In this document: positions 50,795 through 63,302 of the stretch, piece by piece
Position numbering within the stretch: position 1 is the stretch's first letter
Layout: each line of letters opens with the position of its first letter
NCBI GenBank assembly: GCA_035041965.1
Contig: JAPYMA010001443.1
Span: 164,913 to 228,912 of the forward strand
Reading direction: 5' to 3'
DNA from: Anisakis pegreffii
Taxonomy: Eukaryota; Nematoda; Chromadorea; Rhabditida; Anisakidae
DNA length: 64,000 bases
The notes under the pieces: generated by a model
What the model saw: the letters and a program-made list of their open reading frames with translations, nothing else
Told to the model about the DNA's origin: nothing
Database searches by the model: none
Position numbers and translations under genes: made by a program

Positions 50795-53700
50795 TAATTG
50801 CTTATTAAAGGACTACGAATAGAAAAAATCGCCACCTAAGACCATTATTATATTTTAGCACTATTATTCAGATTGTTGTTCAGTTTCTTACGTTCTTAGG
50901 ATTGTAAGAACTTTTCCTTCAAATCAATTTGGGTGATCATTTTATTGTATACGTATGCAGTCAGAGCTCGCTCGGTTCATGCGCAACCAAATTTCTCATT
51001 TTGAATGTGCGATTGAGGAACTCAATAGAATTTCCCATCATCAAAGTTTCCCAGTTATTTTGGAAGAAAGTAACTAATATAATTTCGTTTCGACCAGTGT
51101 AAATATCGTTTATCGTCAAATCTTGAGAAATAAGTTAGTTGCATCAAGCGAGTGCTGGCATCATATACGTTATTGAGATCAGGTTTGTCTTCAATTCACG
51201 AGATCTCGTCACGACTGTAAATATCATGTGAATAACCCCACGAAATATCAGTGATTTTTTTCACAATTTCATGTACATTATTATCTCTTCATGTTTTATA
51301 AACTGTTCTTATGGTTGATACCAGTAGAGAGCAACCACTACAGTTCCATGTACATACTTCATTTTTGAGCGTAATAAAAATTGAAACTATATTGTATGAC
51401 AATAAAATATGGTTGACGATCAAAGCTCCAAGGAAGGCATATTTTCATTAGGGAAGAAATTTTTTCGCAATAATCGCGTACAATTATTCCTTATCTTTGG
51501 ATATTTCAGTCATGAAATTTCCCAGCAATACAGTATGCATAATTCTTTTGATGATACTTGTTCAGCGTTACAAAATAACAGTTTTCAAAACTGACCCATG
51601 AAATCTTCACTGTGGTATTCGTACATCTGACTGATCATTATCTGTACCCAATCTAGTGTTCTCTACATAAACAAAACGCTTGCAATAATAAAATCGCACA
51701 ATAAACGCTACGATGTAATACTGCATACAATGGCTTTGTTTGATGCTTGTCTTTTAGCAAAGGGCCTGTATGGACATTTTATAATGGTTGTAAGCTTATC
51801 CATATGGATAAATTCCGCATATGGCTTAACCGTTTCATAAAATTAAACAACCAGTTGACATACAACTGGTAAGAGCAACTTAGATTATTGAAACTTGTGA
51901 TTGATATTTTGCCAGAGCAGTGCAGGGAAATGGCGACAATCAAAACGAGATATCCATTACATTTGAGTCTAGGCTTAGACTAAGACTCATGCATGGACTG
52001 AGGTATCTATTAAGCGAACAGATTTGTTTTGTCAGTCCAGGGTGAGGTATCCATCAAACGGATGGATAGTTCACCGGTAAGAACTGAGCTTAAATCCAAA
52101 GGCAATGCACCGCTATATTCCGCTTCGATTATCGACACTCAAAACAATGGGTGTTTTAGAGAGACATTGGGACGAAAAGAGCTTGCGAATAATCAGTGAA
52201 TTGAAACCAAAAGCTTTTGTTTCAATTAATTACGAATTCATCAGATTTTGTTTCATAGGATTCTTTCAGTTCAAATAAGGATCTATATATGGACATATCC
52301 ACATCTTGCTCATAATCCTTTTACCGTTTCAGATCAAAGCTTAAACATAGCGTCCCACTTTCATCAATGGAGTATGAAAGAGGCTATATTATATTCTTTT
52401 TGAAATAATAATGATCCTTCTCTACGACGTTTATCAAAACGGTTGCATTTTCGAGATCCCCGACCCAATTTTTTGCCTTCTCCGCAACACACTAATATAA
52501 ATATGAACGAGTGTTCAGGAGATACGGTGAGATAGTTATTCAAATTTATGATTATTTAAAAAGTCATATGAATAGTTTCATATGGAAACTGATACGATAA
52601 AGTGCCTCAAAAAGAACTGTGAATCATTCGCGATTATATGCGGTTCCGAATGCAATTTGATATTGACCAATTCTGAGATAGAAACAAACTTCAGATGAAA
52701 TTTACGATAAGCTAAAGAAAGGGTCACTTGTAAGCTCATTCATGAATAGCATGTACTGTACATCACAAAGATGGGAAACAGATGGACGAAAGATGATTTC
52801 ATGATAAAGCATGAAAATCGAAACCGGTGTTGTTTGAAATAGCCGGATGTAAGTGATGCTGAAAGAATGGGATGGGTGGATCTCATTATGGTAAATTCAA
52901 TTTTGCATTTAATTTGGCTCATTCAGATGAAGAGTTCAATTGTGCATGTTATTGCTAGCAGTCAGTTGGTTATGTGTTAAGTTATGCATGTTACTCGCGA
53001 ATGAGTTCATGCTGCTGATGCTTAATCAACACTGTGAAAACCGTAATCATTATCAGTATTAGTTGTATTATGCTGTTATTCTTAATGGAACTAATGATGT
53101 TTTATCGCCATTTTCATTATTAATCGTGTAATAACCATAAATGTGGGTATTCATTAGTGCTTACGATGGGATAACGTTTGATTTCATACGTTCACAGATC
53201 ATCCCCCCGGTTTCGTTAGTCATCGGTTATATTATTGTGATCTTTCAATTATCAAATGGTTCAGCTACTCAATTTTACAATCGTTTGATATTTGGGTCAC
53301 GGAATAAAACATGAAGGGTGAAACATGTTGGATTGTTCAGTCATGACATTACTGCGTCTTGATATACTGACAAGGAAGAGGTTTCTTGGATTTTTGCATA
53401 TCATTAAAACGACTGAAAAGGTACGTAGAGGTTATACTACCTCTAACCATATATAACCGAGTGATACCCGTGAAAATTTTAATTATTTATGCACAGATTT
53501 ATAATCTACGATCAGCTATTGAGATGTACCACTTTTTTGGTACAATTCTCTATCGTACATTTTTGCTAAAAGATAATACAGTCCTATACTGGCTCAAACA
53601 TCCAAACAAGACAGACGCACCGTATTGTACTGACCTGCTGGTTTTCAAGAGACAAATCCATTGTCCTAGAACACATTCCAAAAAGTTACAATGTATTTGT

Positions 53701-54258
53701 ACTGTACAAAATGGATTAGCGTTACAAGGTATTTGTGGAAATTAGCAGAATCCGAAATTCCCTATTAAAATGGATGAAATTTCTGAGAACATTAAGGAAA
53801 CTGTGAGGGCAATTTGTATTGTGAGCTTTAAAGATTGAATTCCGAATTGAATCGGTGCTTTTGTTGCAATGAAGGACAAAGCACTATTTCCAAGGCTTTA
53901 TCAGTGAAGCGATCGTCTTTTGAAGGGAAACATTATCAGTGCAGCAATCTTGCAACGTTCCAAAAGATTAGACTTCTCACAGATGTAATCCTAGACAAAA
54001 TATCGTTCTGCATCCACTCCTGTTCCCCGCCAGACCTTCACTCCTTATTCGACAGTAATACTGAAGGATTCTTCTTACCTCATTCAAACCCTTCAATAAT
54101 ACTGTATCACCTACGAATTGCAATTGCTCCTATAAGCCTTTTTTTGCGATAAACGTTATGGTTGCTTATTGCAGCAATGATCGTTCGCTGAGTTATCGCA
54201 ATAATGCTTTCGGATCTAATATCCTTAAGATTTTAGATCTAATCTTGGAATATTTAAG
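50795..54258. other. Intergenic region, no gene seen
   Basis: 3.5 kb with frames under 120 codons and no plausible splice assembly. The frame at 53386-53745 lacks recognisable features. A possible poly(A) signal of the dehydrogenase gene, AATAAA, lies at 51373-51378, but it is nearly 600 bases from the stop; an ATTAAA at 50804 is implausibly close. Confidence 0.5.
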
Positions 54259-54645
54259 ATGACCAGTTCGATGCAGTGGTGGCAAATTGGTCTCACGAAC
54301 GAGCAAATGCAACATGCTCGATTGATCAACGCGCAGCCTGTCAAGCAGATTCATCATCCACCTAGACACTCATATGAGCTGATCAGAACAGCTCGACTCG
54401 ACGTCGGAGGAATACGCTATGTTCTGATGCACAAACGTTGCTACAACTCTTTGCATCGTTACTACGGTCATACGGTGAGACTTTATGAGGTTCCTCAACA
54501 ACAAGCAAGATCTAAACTGCTCGTCGAAGAAACCATCCCATCATCATCCAATCGCTCGTCCAATCGTCCTCAATCACTAGCAAATCACCACCGTTTCAAC
54601 TCAGTTCATACAACAAAACCACAAACATCCACTGAGACGGTATAA
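54259..54645 (+). CDS. Hypothetical protein, basic His/Gln/Ser-rich
   Basis: 128 aa, unrecognised. The ATG follows TATTTAAG directly, which could be a trans-splice acceptor. Codons in the central part (LIRTARLDVGGIRYVLMHKR) use more G/C at third positions than the surrounding DNA, which favours real coding. The N-terminal half looks folded (WWQIGLTNEQMQHARLI); the last 45 residues are Ser/Asn/His-rich and probably disordered. There is no signal peptide or membrane segment. GTATAA at the very end could act as a weak donor to a later exon, so the protein may be longer. It might also be a chance frame. Confidence 0.5.
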   Translation: MTSSMQWWQIGLTNEQMQHARLINAQPVKQIHHPPRHSYELIRTARLDVGGIRYVLMHKRCYNSLHRYYGHTVRLYEVPQQQARSKLLVEETIPSSSNRSSNRPQSLANHHRFNSVHTTKPQTSTETV

Positions 54646-54685
54646 TCGGTCATTGAGCCGTTTCAATCAATTTTTTATTACTTAC

Positions 54686-54842
54686 TTCCAGTTTTTCAAA
54701 TCCCCATAAACATTTGACAAGGGCATTTTGTAGAGGAAATGGACAGAAGCACTGCTACCACAGAGGCATTTCAGTGTAATCAGACGAAAGAACACGAACG
54801 GCACTACTTCGATGAGTAGCACTGCACAAAGATCGAACGCAC
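54686..54842 (-). other. Candidate isolated exon on the minus strand
   Basis: 157 open bases bounded by a TTTTTTTGTGCAG acceptor and a GTAAGT donor on the minus strand, entering one base and leaving two bases into a codon. The peptide has a hydrophobic stretch (LCAVLLIEVVPFVFFRLI) followed by Cys/Ser-rich sequence. I found no partner exon with the matching phase. It could belong to an unannotated membrane protein gene or be coincidence. Confidence 0.25.
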
Positions 54843-55757
54843 CTGCACAAAAAAATGCAAATTGCATGAACTGCAATTGCCATAAATGAAGTATAATAGA
54901 ATTCACCAATATAAAATGATCGTTTATTCGGGAACCGTCCAGTTTTTTTTTTAGTTTTCCGTACTCAAACCATATCTGACGCACAACCTTCACAGATTGT
55001 GAGGGTCAAAGCAGTGTTGCGCATTCTTTCGTCACACTATCAAAATGGTTCTCTCTGAGAGGAATTGTTAAAATTCGTTGAAGTATTATAATCACCTAAG
55101 TTCTCAGCAGGAACCTAGGCCAAGGTTCAAGCTTGTGTCTGATGCTAAAAATTGGGGCATCACTCTAACTGAACGATTTTATATGACTTGATCGTATCTG
55201 GTGAATTCATAGATTTACACCGGTTTTTATTATTATCATTTGTTGTGGCTGTTTGTTATAACATTTTCTATCAATTTATTATATTAACACTGATGTATGG
55301 AACAATACGATGTTCAACATTGCTGATGATTCAAGTGAATTCTGTCAACCAAGTTGAACGCTTGAAAATTTGAGGTGAAATTTTTTTGACTGACTGGAAT
55401 TGATGTTGACACGAACACTTTTTAGTATTGACCGAGAACTTTTGTTGTAATTAGTTGCCATTTGGAATCGTTTATTTCAGTTACTCATTTGTCAACGTTT
55501 CGCACATTCAATTATATTTGTTATCTTGACTGCTTTATAAGATATTTTGCCCATCTTATCTACATCAATGATACGTGAAATAAACTCTGTCAGATGATAA
55601 ATGTTTTGCCAGTGTCTTTTGTTTTAACGAATTCTATCAGCTGCCGAAGATCCACAAAGAATAAGAGATAAACAATGACACGATGAACAAAGATTACAAA
55701 TATACTGAGTAGTACAATTAATGACAATGAGATGATGTAACAATGCTAAGCAGTTAA

Positions 55758-56081
55758 TCATTCAAGGCAACAAAATTTCACCATACAAGAACAATAGTCA
55801 GAAATCGATTTTTTTAACGAACAGAGCAATTTCGGTTGGCACAAAAAAACCAGTTGCAAAAAACTGATTGAAAATTGATCCGAAATATTGCCCTCAGCCA
55901 CTACGTTGACGACGAGATCAACGCCAAATGGAACGAAGAGGAAGGAATCTTCTTTAGGAAGTTTCTCTTCGCCAGCAAAAATGGCAATATGCAATTTGTT
56001 TGTGGTAGGAGGCAATTCGCCATAAATCAATCTACTGCAATTGAAGTCTTTGAATACAGACACAAGACTGATGAGATTCAA
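55758..56081 (-). other. Unassigned open frame on the minus strand
   Basis: A 107-codon frame whose middle part (LHIAIFAGEEKLPKEDSFLF) reads like coding sequence. A TTCAATTGCAG acceptor lies inside it at about 56031. The complementary strand is also open here for 94 codons, so direction cannot be settled from sequence alone. No family is recognised. Confidence 0.22.
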
Positions 56082-57127
56082 AATATAAGTTGTATGGACA
56101 ATTTTTTAAAACGCATTCAAGCTGACTTGCTTGAACACACAATTGGTCTTTTTTATTGATTCCTTTGAAATGTGACGATTGACTGAAGCAGATGAATTGA
56201 GAGCAATAAACAAATGGGAATTAACCCATAAAATATAAGTATCGTTTCGAATGGTTCATGAAATGTATTTTGATTTATGACAAAAACTTCGACGCTCCTT
56301 CTCCTAAAAAAACGTTAAGTGTAACATCTTGAGTTTCTTTCTCTTGTGATAAACATTTATTTGAAGAACTTCCGCGATGATGGATGATGGCATTTTGCTG
56401 AAATTTGAAAACATTAAAAGTGTTTTGCTGATTGTTGGTTAATGTTAATATTATTGCAAGTTGATGATTGCGATGAACAATAAAATATTTTTGATGCTTT
56501 CCGATGTTCGTGGGTGTTGGTTTGGTTGGATTAACGAGACAATGCGGATTCACCAAAAAGCATAGTAAATAAATTCGGACAAACACATGCGATTGATTCG
56601 GAGTGAAAATCGCGAAACTTTACACGAGTATTTGCATTGAGGTAATGTGCTGATGAACAGAAATATGTGTGTTCATAAATCAGTGAATACATTCAAGTTA
56701 AGTCATAAGTTCAACTCCTCATTGAGTGAATCAAGGTGAAGGTAAACTGGTCGTTGATAGGGCAATTCAGTCACTATATTTGTGTTAGAATTGTGCAGAA
56801 CTATAGCAATCGTTGCACAACAATAACACTTCATATGGAGATGAATTAATATGTATTGATTTGCAGTTGATGGACGTGAGGAATACTTGAGGTAGGCGGT
56901 TTCAGCGGAAACATAGCAACAAGTTAGTAGGTTGCCTGGTCACAGAATTCAGATGGATATGAACAAGACGGAAACTTTGACGATGCTGTCGTTGGACAAA
57001 TTTGAAATTATCTGATATCTAGCGGATTTTAGAGAGGAAATATTCTATGAACAGATGATTTATTGGATCGGATACAATAAACGGCAAGCTGAAGTTTGGA
57101 AAGACGATTCTGTGGAGAAACAATCGT

Positions 57128-57301
57128 TTAACCCATTAAGAGCTTAACGGTTTTCAACGATGAATTCCACAGATACATCGGAAAATCGAAACAATATCGA
57201 ATGAGCTTCCGGAGTGAGTTACGCAGCTGCTGACCGCGTTTGTCGTCGGATTTGTAGAGATAAATCATGCACCATGAATGGGATACATTGTATGTTTTCA
57301 T
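57128..57301 (-). other. Short coding-like open frame (57 aa)
   Basis: The frame opens with ATG and encodes a basic peptide including YLYKSDDKRGQQLRNSLRKL with mixed codon use. After its stop, another minus-strand frame continues with WVKRLFLHRIVFPNFSLPF, which is what a frameshifted pseudogene would leave. Unrecognised. Confidence 0.22.
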
Positions 57302-57459
57302 TCATTTCAGTTCATAATTGCGCGTACGAATATTTCAATTCGTAATTTATTAAGGTGCTGAAATGTGGTAGTGAGACATATGGATAGTGGGAGAACTGGA
57401 AGCGATACGATTCTCTAGCGATGTTTTGGGTCGTAGGATAACGACGACAAACGGTGATT

Positions 57460-57789
57460 CTATGAAGCGATTGGATAACATGTTATTGATCCGAATACAA
57501 ATATTTGCATCAGAAACGCGACAGAGTCGTTGCCAGCCTGCAATAAAATCAGAATTTTAAACAACCACAACTCATAATCAGCCGTCAACAAGTCACTCAA
57601 ATTCGCCCAATTGATGCCTATCGGCAATCGTCCGCTGTTCAGGAGCACTTCACATTCTTAAGGAACCAACGACGTTCCACGTGCAATAGGAACCACACGA
57701 TAGACACTAACGAATGAATGATGCGGATCGAATTCATGCGATCTCAACAAATTAATCAATCTCGTATCAAAACTATCATGATTGACAAA
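57460..57789 (-). pseudogene. Possible decayed coding segment broken by one stop
   Basis: Two open segments (57661-57789 and 57460-57657) share one frame and are separated only by a TAA at 57658-57660. The reading on both sides looks coding (FVSVYRVVPIARGTSLVP before the stop; LPIGINWANLSDLLTADYEL after it). It may be a pseudogene fragment, a sequencing error in a real exon, or chance. Confidence 0.25.
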
Positions 57790-58054
57790 TCAGACGAAGA
57801 CGTTTTGACAAATAAGGACGGAATTCAACACATAATAAATAACTAATAACAACACTGATAATTTATATCAACAACCATAATAGCAATAATAAAATTAATA
57901 ATATTTAATACATATATATAATCAATGCTCCTCATTAAAAACACATTTATTCACTCGTCCATGTGATTTTATGGAAATAAAAATGTGTTATAAATGTGTG
58001 CTATATATACGAGCGATCGGTGGTGTGCTCTCTTGGACGACAGCGCATATCATT

Positions 58055-58076
58055 CACACACACACACATACACACA
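58055..58076 (+). repeat. CA microsatellite
   Basis: An alternating CA run interrupted by one TA. Confidence 0.9.
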
Positions 58077-61000
58077 TTAAAAACGTTACAACCAACGATA
58101 TACCACTGAAACGAACTACACACAGAACTAGAGCAAGAAAGAGAGTTTCGAATACTCACCCGATGGATGATCAACTACTATTCCTCTTCCTCGTGGTGTA
58201 TTTCTTCAGCATAAAACTACATGAACAAACAGTCTCTCTTAAACGAACGAACGAACATAGATAGAAGGAAGATATAGGAAAGGATATCTATCAATCGACC
58301 ATGCTGGTATGGTATATGTACGCTACTGGCATGTAGACACACTGCAATTGCATTCGATAACGACAGGCAGCATCACTCTTCACTTGCCTGCGTGCCTCAC
58401 TCACTCACTATTGACTGAAGAATGCCGGCAACACAACGAATCGAAACGAAACGAATCGAATCGAATAATCAGTTTGTGGGTGGTATTCGGCGTGACGTCA
58501 TACATTCTATTTCTTATGTTCTCGACCATGTCTCGCCTCTATGCTGCACGTCGTTCATCGACGATGTGCGTGCAATGCTTCTGAACATCTTACTAATATT
58601 GTGTGCTACTAATATTAGATCTATTATTATTTATTAATATTATGATTAGAGTTTTTAATACGGTGATCGATCACAGATTGATTGAATTTTACATTATTTG
58701 GCTTGGGCTCTTTTTGAACCTCATCGATCGATGCTCATCCAATTTTCGGCGCAATTTAAGACGTCGACAGGTCATTATTATTCTTTCGCTGTGTGTGTCA
58801 CTTCATTCAACTAGTTATTTGTTGATCATGATAAAATTATGAATTATGGTGATCTGAACGCTCGATCAATAATCACCAAAACTAATGATATAAGCGCCAA
58901 CCTAGTGAATCACTCATTCGATAACCATCAAAAAGTTTTTCCTATGAAAGCTCATTCGACCTTACGATCTTTAGCCGCTTTATCGACGAACAAATTCAAT
59001 GCAGGCAGAGCCACTTGTTGATTTTGATTTACTTTCATACAAATACGTATCGATATTTCATCCCAATATTCATGCGAATGAAATGAATTAGGTGAAATAA
59101 AATATTCACGCAGATTTGTACGATAAAAGTAATTGATTTGAAAACTCCGTGGACGAGCACCGTACGAAATGTTTCCGTAAGATAAATTTACGACAAAATG
59201 AAGCGAAAACAAACCCTCCAAAATGCGAACAACAATCGATGATGCACACACTATGCTTTCGAACTGCAAACGCTTACTCATCACGTCCATTCCACAGTCT
59301 TATAGCGTTTCATAATCATGTTCATGAAAGCTTCCGATTCGCTAGCAAAAAATCTTCTGAATCATGTGCTTCATCTTAATCGTACGTTGTATGAGTTGTT
59401 CTGTGTGACGATCTGTGACGATACTCGCTTACTTGAATTTACTCAACGCAATCAGCCCAAACCTAATTTGAAAAGCAGTTTTATAGCCACGTAAGTTCTA
59501 CGTTATCGAACGACTAATTCAGCTTGTTTAAGGAACAAAAATCAACCAAACAATGGTGCTATTAACTGTGGATCAATTGTGTAGCTGATCAAGAATTCAG
59601 TGAAAAGTTTCACAGCCCAGATCATCAGTGAACTATCGATAGCTTTCAGAAATCAATACCAGACACTTCGTGTGTTTCGTTCAGCCTGTATTTTTTCGCC
59701 TCATTTCTCATGCCAACAACTTTTGCCGACATCAATTGCAAATTCATGATGCAAACCTTTCTGTCACGTTTAGTGCATTCCATGCCAAAGGATGATTTCT
59801 TTTTTTTTGCAGTCTGGCGCCGTGCTTCCCAGTAAAGCATATTATTTGTTGTGTTCACTCGAGAGTTTTGTGCTTTAGGACCAGTGAGAGTGGTGTGAAC
59901 GTTCTGTTTATCTTGGTATGTACGTGAGAATGTTCTGATCGAACGGCTCAGCTGTATGGTATTGATTAGGTTTATTATGAAATTTTTAGCGGATTATTTT
60001 TACGAGATTACTTTAACGAATTAATTGGCCATCTCAGGAACAGATGACTGATTCCAAAGAAGCAACCGTGTGGGAAGTTCTGTTTGTTACGGAGAGCAGC
60101 GTCAGTTGACCGAATTCGATTCCGTTAAATTGAGTTTTTTTTTCACTAACCAAAAACATTTCATTAAGTTACTCTAATGTGATTCAAATGAGACAGTGAG
60201 CATTGCAGAACTGTTGTGTTCGACGAACAGCAATAGAGAATGACAAGAACAGCAATTATCATTTCGTTATTTCAATTCATTCCCTGAATTTACCGGAAGC
60301 TTTCTACTGAAAACTTCAAATTGGTTTCGAATTTACCATTCGTCATGCATATGATGGTTAAAGTAATGCCACATAACGGCTGAACATTCAGCTGCACCAT
60401 TTCAGACTGTTCGATTGATTTCTGCGAAACCATAAGTGTCGGTATCATAGTTCAGATACCCCGTAACAAAATGGGTTCTCCATTGCACTCACTCCCTTAT
60501 TGTGCCGTCTGATCACTAACTGACTTCAGATCTCCTCAGAAAACATTTACAGCGAAGTTTGCAGATAACTTGATATGGCGATGCAGTGGAAGGTTCGGCC
60601 AATTTTTGTCGTTTGTAAAATCTCTGAAATCGGATTAGCACCTGGGTGGCCGACGAGGTTATCTTAATTATCAACCAATGGTTTATTAACTACACTGTCA
60701 TTAGCTAAAGCCTGTACCATCACATTGTTCATTTTATCATCGTAATTTATTGGAGATACTTTCTGTTTGTACTGAAAATCTTTTCATGAAGATTCTTTGA
60801 TGGATGCGATCCGAAGATATTACATGTTTGAGTTGCTTCCGAAAAGAGGGGAATGGTCCAGGGGGTGAATGCCATTTTGCAGTTAGCGATCCTCATTAGG
60901 CATTTCACACCATTAAGTACTACTGAAAAAGGTAATATTTCATCGCAATCGTTTTGCTAGACTCTCGAAGTAGAGCTGAGTATTCTCAGAATCTGGGACG

Positions 61001-63241
61001 TTCTCATTATCATTGTGAAATCAGATGGACAATTCAAAGAGCATCAAATGTCATGGTTTGCCCTCATGCCTAATTTATTGCCGTCCATCATTATTTAACT
61101 TTGTCACAGTCAATGAAGTCGGTACTGTCGAGCCTAATTGTAAGCCAGATTCTGTAACTATTTATTCTACCTGTAACTATTTATTTGTCACAGTCAATGA
61201 AAATCAGTGAAAATGCCAGATCGATACGGATTCAAGCATAAGAACAATTGGGATGGCAGTCGTGAATTCAATACTGTTAACTTCATGTGACACAGTATTC
61301 TTCTTAACTGTTAACTTCATTCATCTGTTTCTCCAGATAGAATAATATCTGAGGACAAAGCGACGAAAATCGTTAATTTTGTTCTCACATCCTGTAATTG
61401 ATGCCATTGGATCTCAGCAAAGGTCTTTTAAAAATATTTCATGGATTTTTGATTTCTTTCCCATGCAAATACATTTCTTTCCCATACCGACACATGTGTC
61501 GCGACGGAGCGCGAAAGAGACGATTCGTGAGGGACACCAAAGTGATATGTGAAGTCAACCTTTAAATCTGTACTCAGCTGAATATGTATAAGATGTACAT
61601 GGATATCGTGCACTATCGATTCGGATGATGAAACTTAACTTTCCACGCCTCAGTTGATGGTTTGTATTTATTAATTGTAAGTTAAAGAAACCGTTCTCAA
61701 TGAACAGTGACTAGATGCCAGTAATGAACTTATTCCAAAAGACAATTTCAAAGTACCAGAATTTTCCTCCTAAAGCATTCATCTTCCTGATCACTTTGAA
61801 ATCAGTCAACTTCTCGCAAATATGATGGAATATTCTGTGATTCCGAGCACATATAAACATAAGTCGAAACTGATCTATAATTCGAATTGTACTCAACTTT
61901 GAACACATCTTCAACACGTTCCTTATCAGTCTATTATTTTCGCAAATTCTTGCAACAAGTCTCATTTATGCAGGAAACCTCGCATGAAAATTACTTTGAT
62001 GTAAATTATAAATGACAATTTCCTCTTGAAACATCTCAGGAGAGACACCAGTGGAAACACTATATTCAAAAACATCACCAGTTATAAATCATTGATTCTA
62101 AATTAACCTTATAAGAGACATGATGCTCTAAAAAGTAATAAAAATCTATTCTCACGTATCACGAATTGAATTTGAGACGTAATTTTACTAAACTTTCTAC
62201 ACAGCAATGTTTAAAATCAAAAATCCTCTATTTCGAATCATTTTCTTTGGGTTTACTTGACGTGAAAAAAGATACACTTGGAGCATGTCAAGAAAGAAAC
62301 TGCGGTTGTGATTCCAGTCACTATCTTTCACATCTTCATGAATTCCCTGATCCGGTGTCATCATTTTTTATTGCTTCACTCTACTACTTAATTATTGTTG
62401 AATGCAACTGAGTATGGGCTATTCCGCGTTCTGTTGATACACTGATCACAAAATGACATTACTGCCTTAATTGCCTCGTATCAAATCAAGCTTTGCTTTG
62501 ATCACTGTTCGCTTCTTATTTGATCTCTTGATCCCTGTTTCAATATCTGTCACAAATTGAAGCAACAAATCTTCTGTAGTAGAAACTTTCAAAGATGCCT
62601 TATTGCAAACATTTTTTGTCGATGTTTTTGAATACTCTCAAAAGATGCTCAATATATTTCTTTCTGTCATTTCTTCTGAATGGATTTTTATCGAATGCCC
62701 ACTAATCTCTGAATTCTCAAAAGCGCGATCAGCCAAATAAATTTCTGCCGCAACTTGCTGTTAAGCGAAAAATTTGCTCTGAGAATTTCAGAAGAGGTTA
62801 AAAAGTTAATAGATTAATTCAAATCATTGAAAATAGATCTCGACGTTCTCGAATAAAGTTAATACATCCGTTTCGTGTGTTCATCGTTTTAAGATTACAC
62901 ACGAACACACAATCTAATGAGGTTGTTGTTTATTCTGTTGGCAGTATTTCTGACAACTGAGGTTTTTCGATGATCCACTTGCTTTCACTCTGCGATCGAA
63001 AACTTACGAACTGTTTCTTGAGATCTGCTCTGGATGTTTCCGCTAGAATATATTCAAGTATGTGAAACTGAGCTTCGACAAGCTGAAGCATTAATATGCC
63101 ACATCGTTCATTCAATTCGACACTTGAAGTTCATGAGTGTTATGCAGAAGGATATCCTGAATGCGATATTTGTGAGATCCATAAAATGGAATTGCCGTAT
63201 ATTGTCGTAATGGATTGATATGCACATTATGCACGTATCTA

Positions 63242-63246
<5 letters not shown>

Positions 63247-63299
<53 letters not shown>
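63247..63299. repeat. TA microsatellite
   Basis: 53 bases of uninterrupted TA alternation, self-complementary and likely variable in length. Confidence 0.97.

Positions 63300-63302
<3 letters not shown>

Noticed and set aside
53386..53745. 119-codon plus-strand frame
   Set aside because: No motif, no coding-like codon pattern and no flanking exons.
46693..54645. Operon linking the dehydrogenase and the downstream orphan frame
   Set aside because: Separated by 3.5 kb, far more than usual nematode operon spacing, and no spliced-leader-2-type context is evident.
58952..59290. 112-codon minus-strand frame
   Set aside because: Reads partly like protein but has no splice-bounded partner or known motif; kept out as unsupported.
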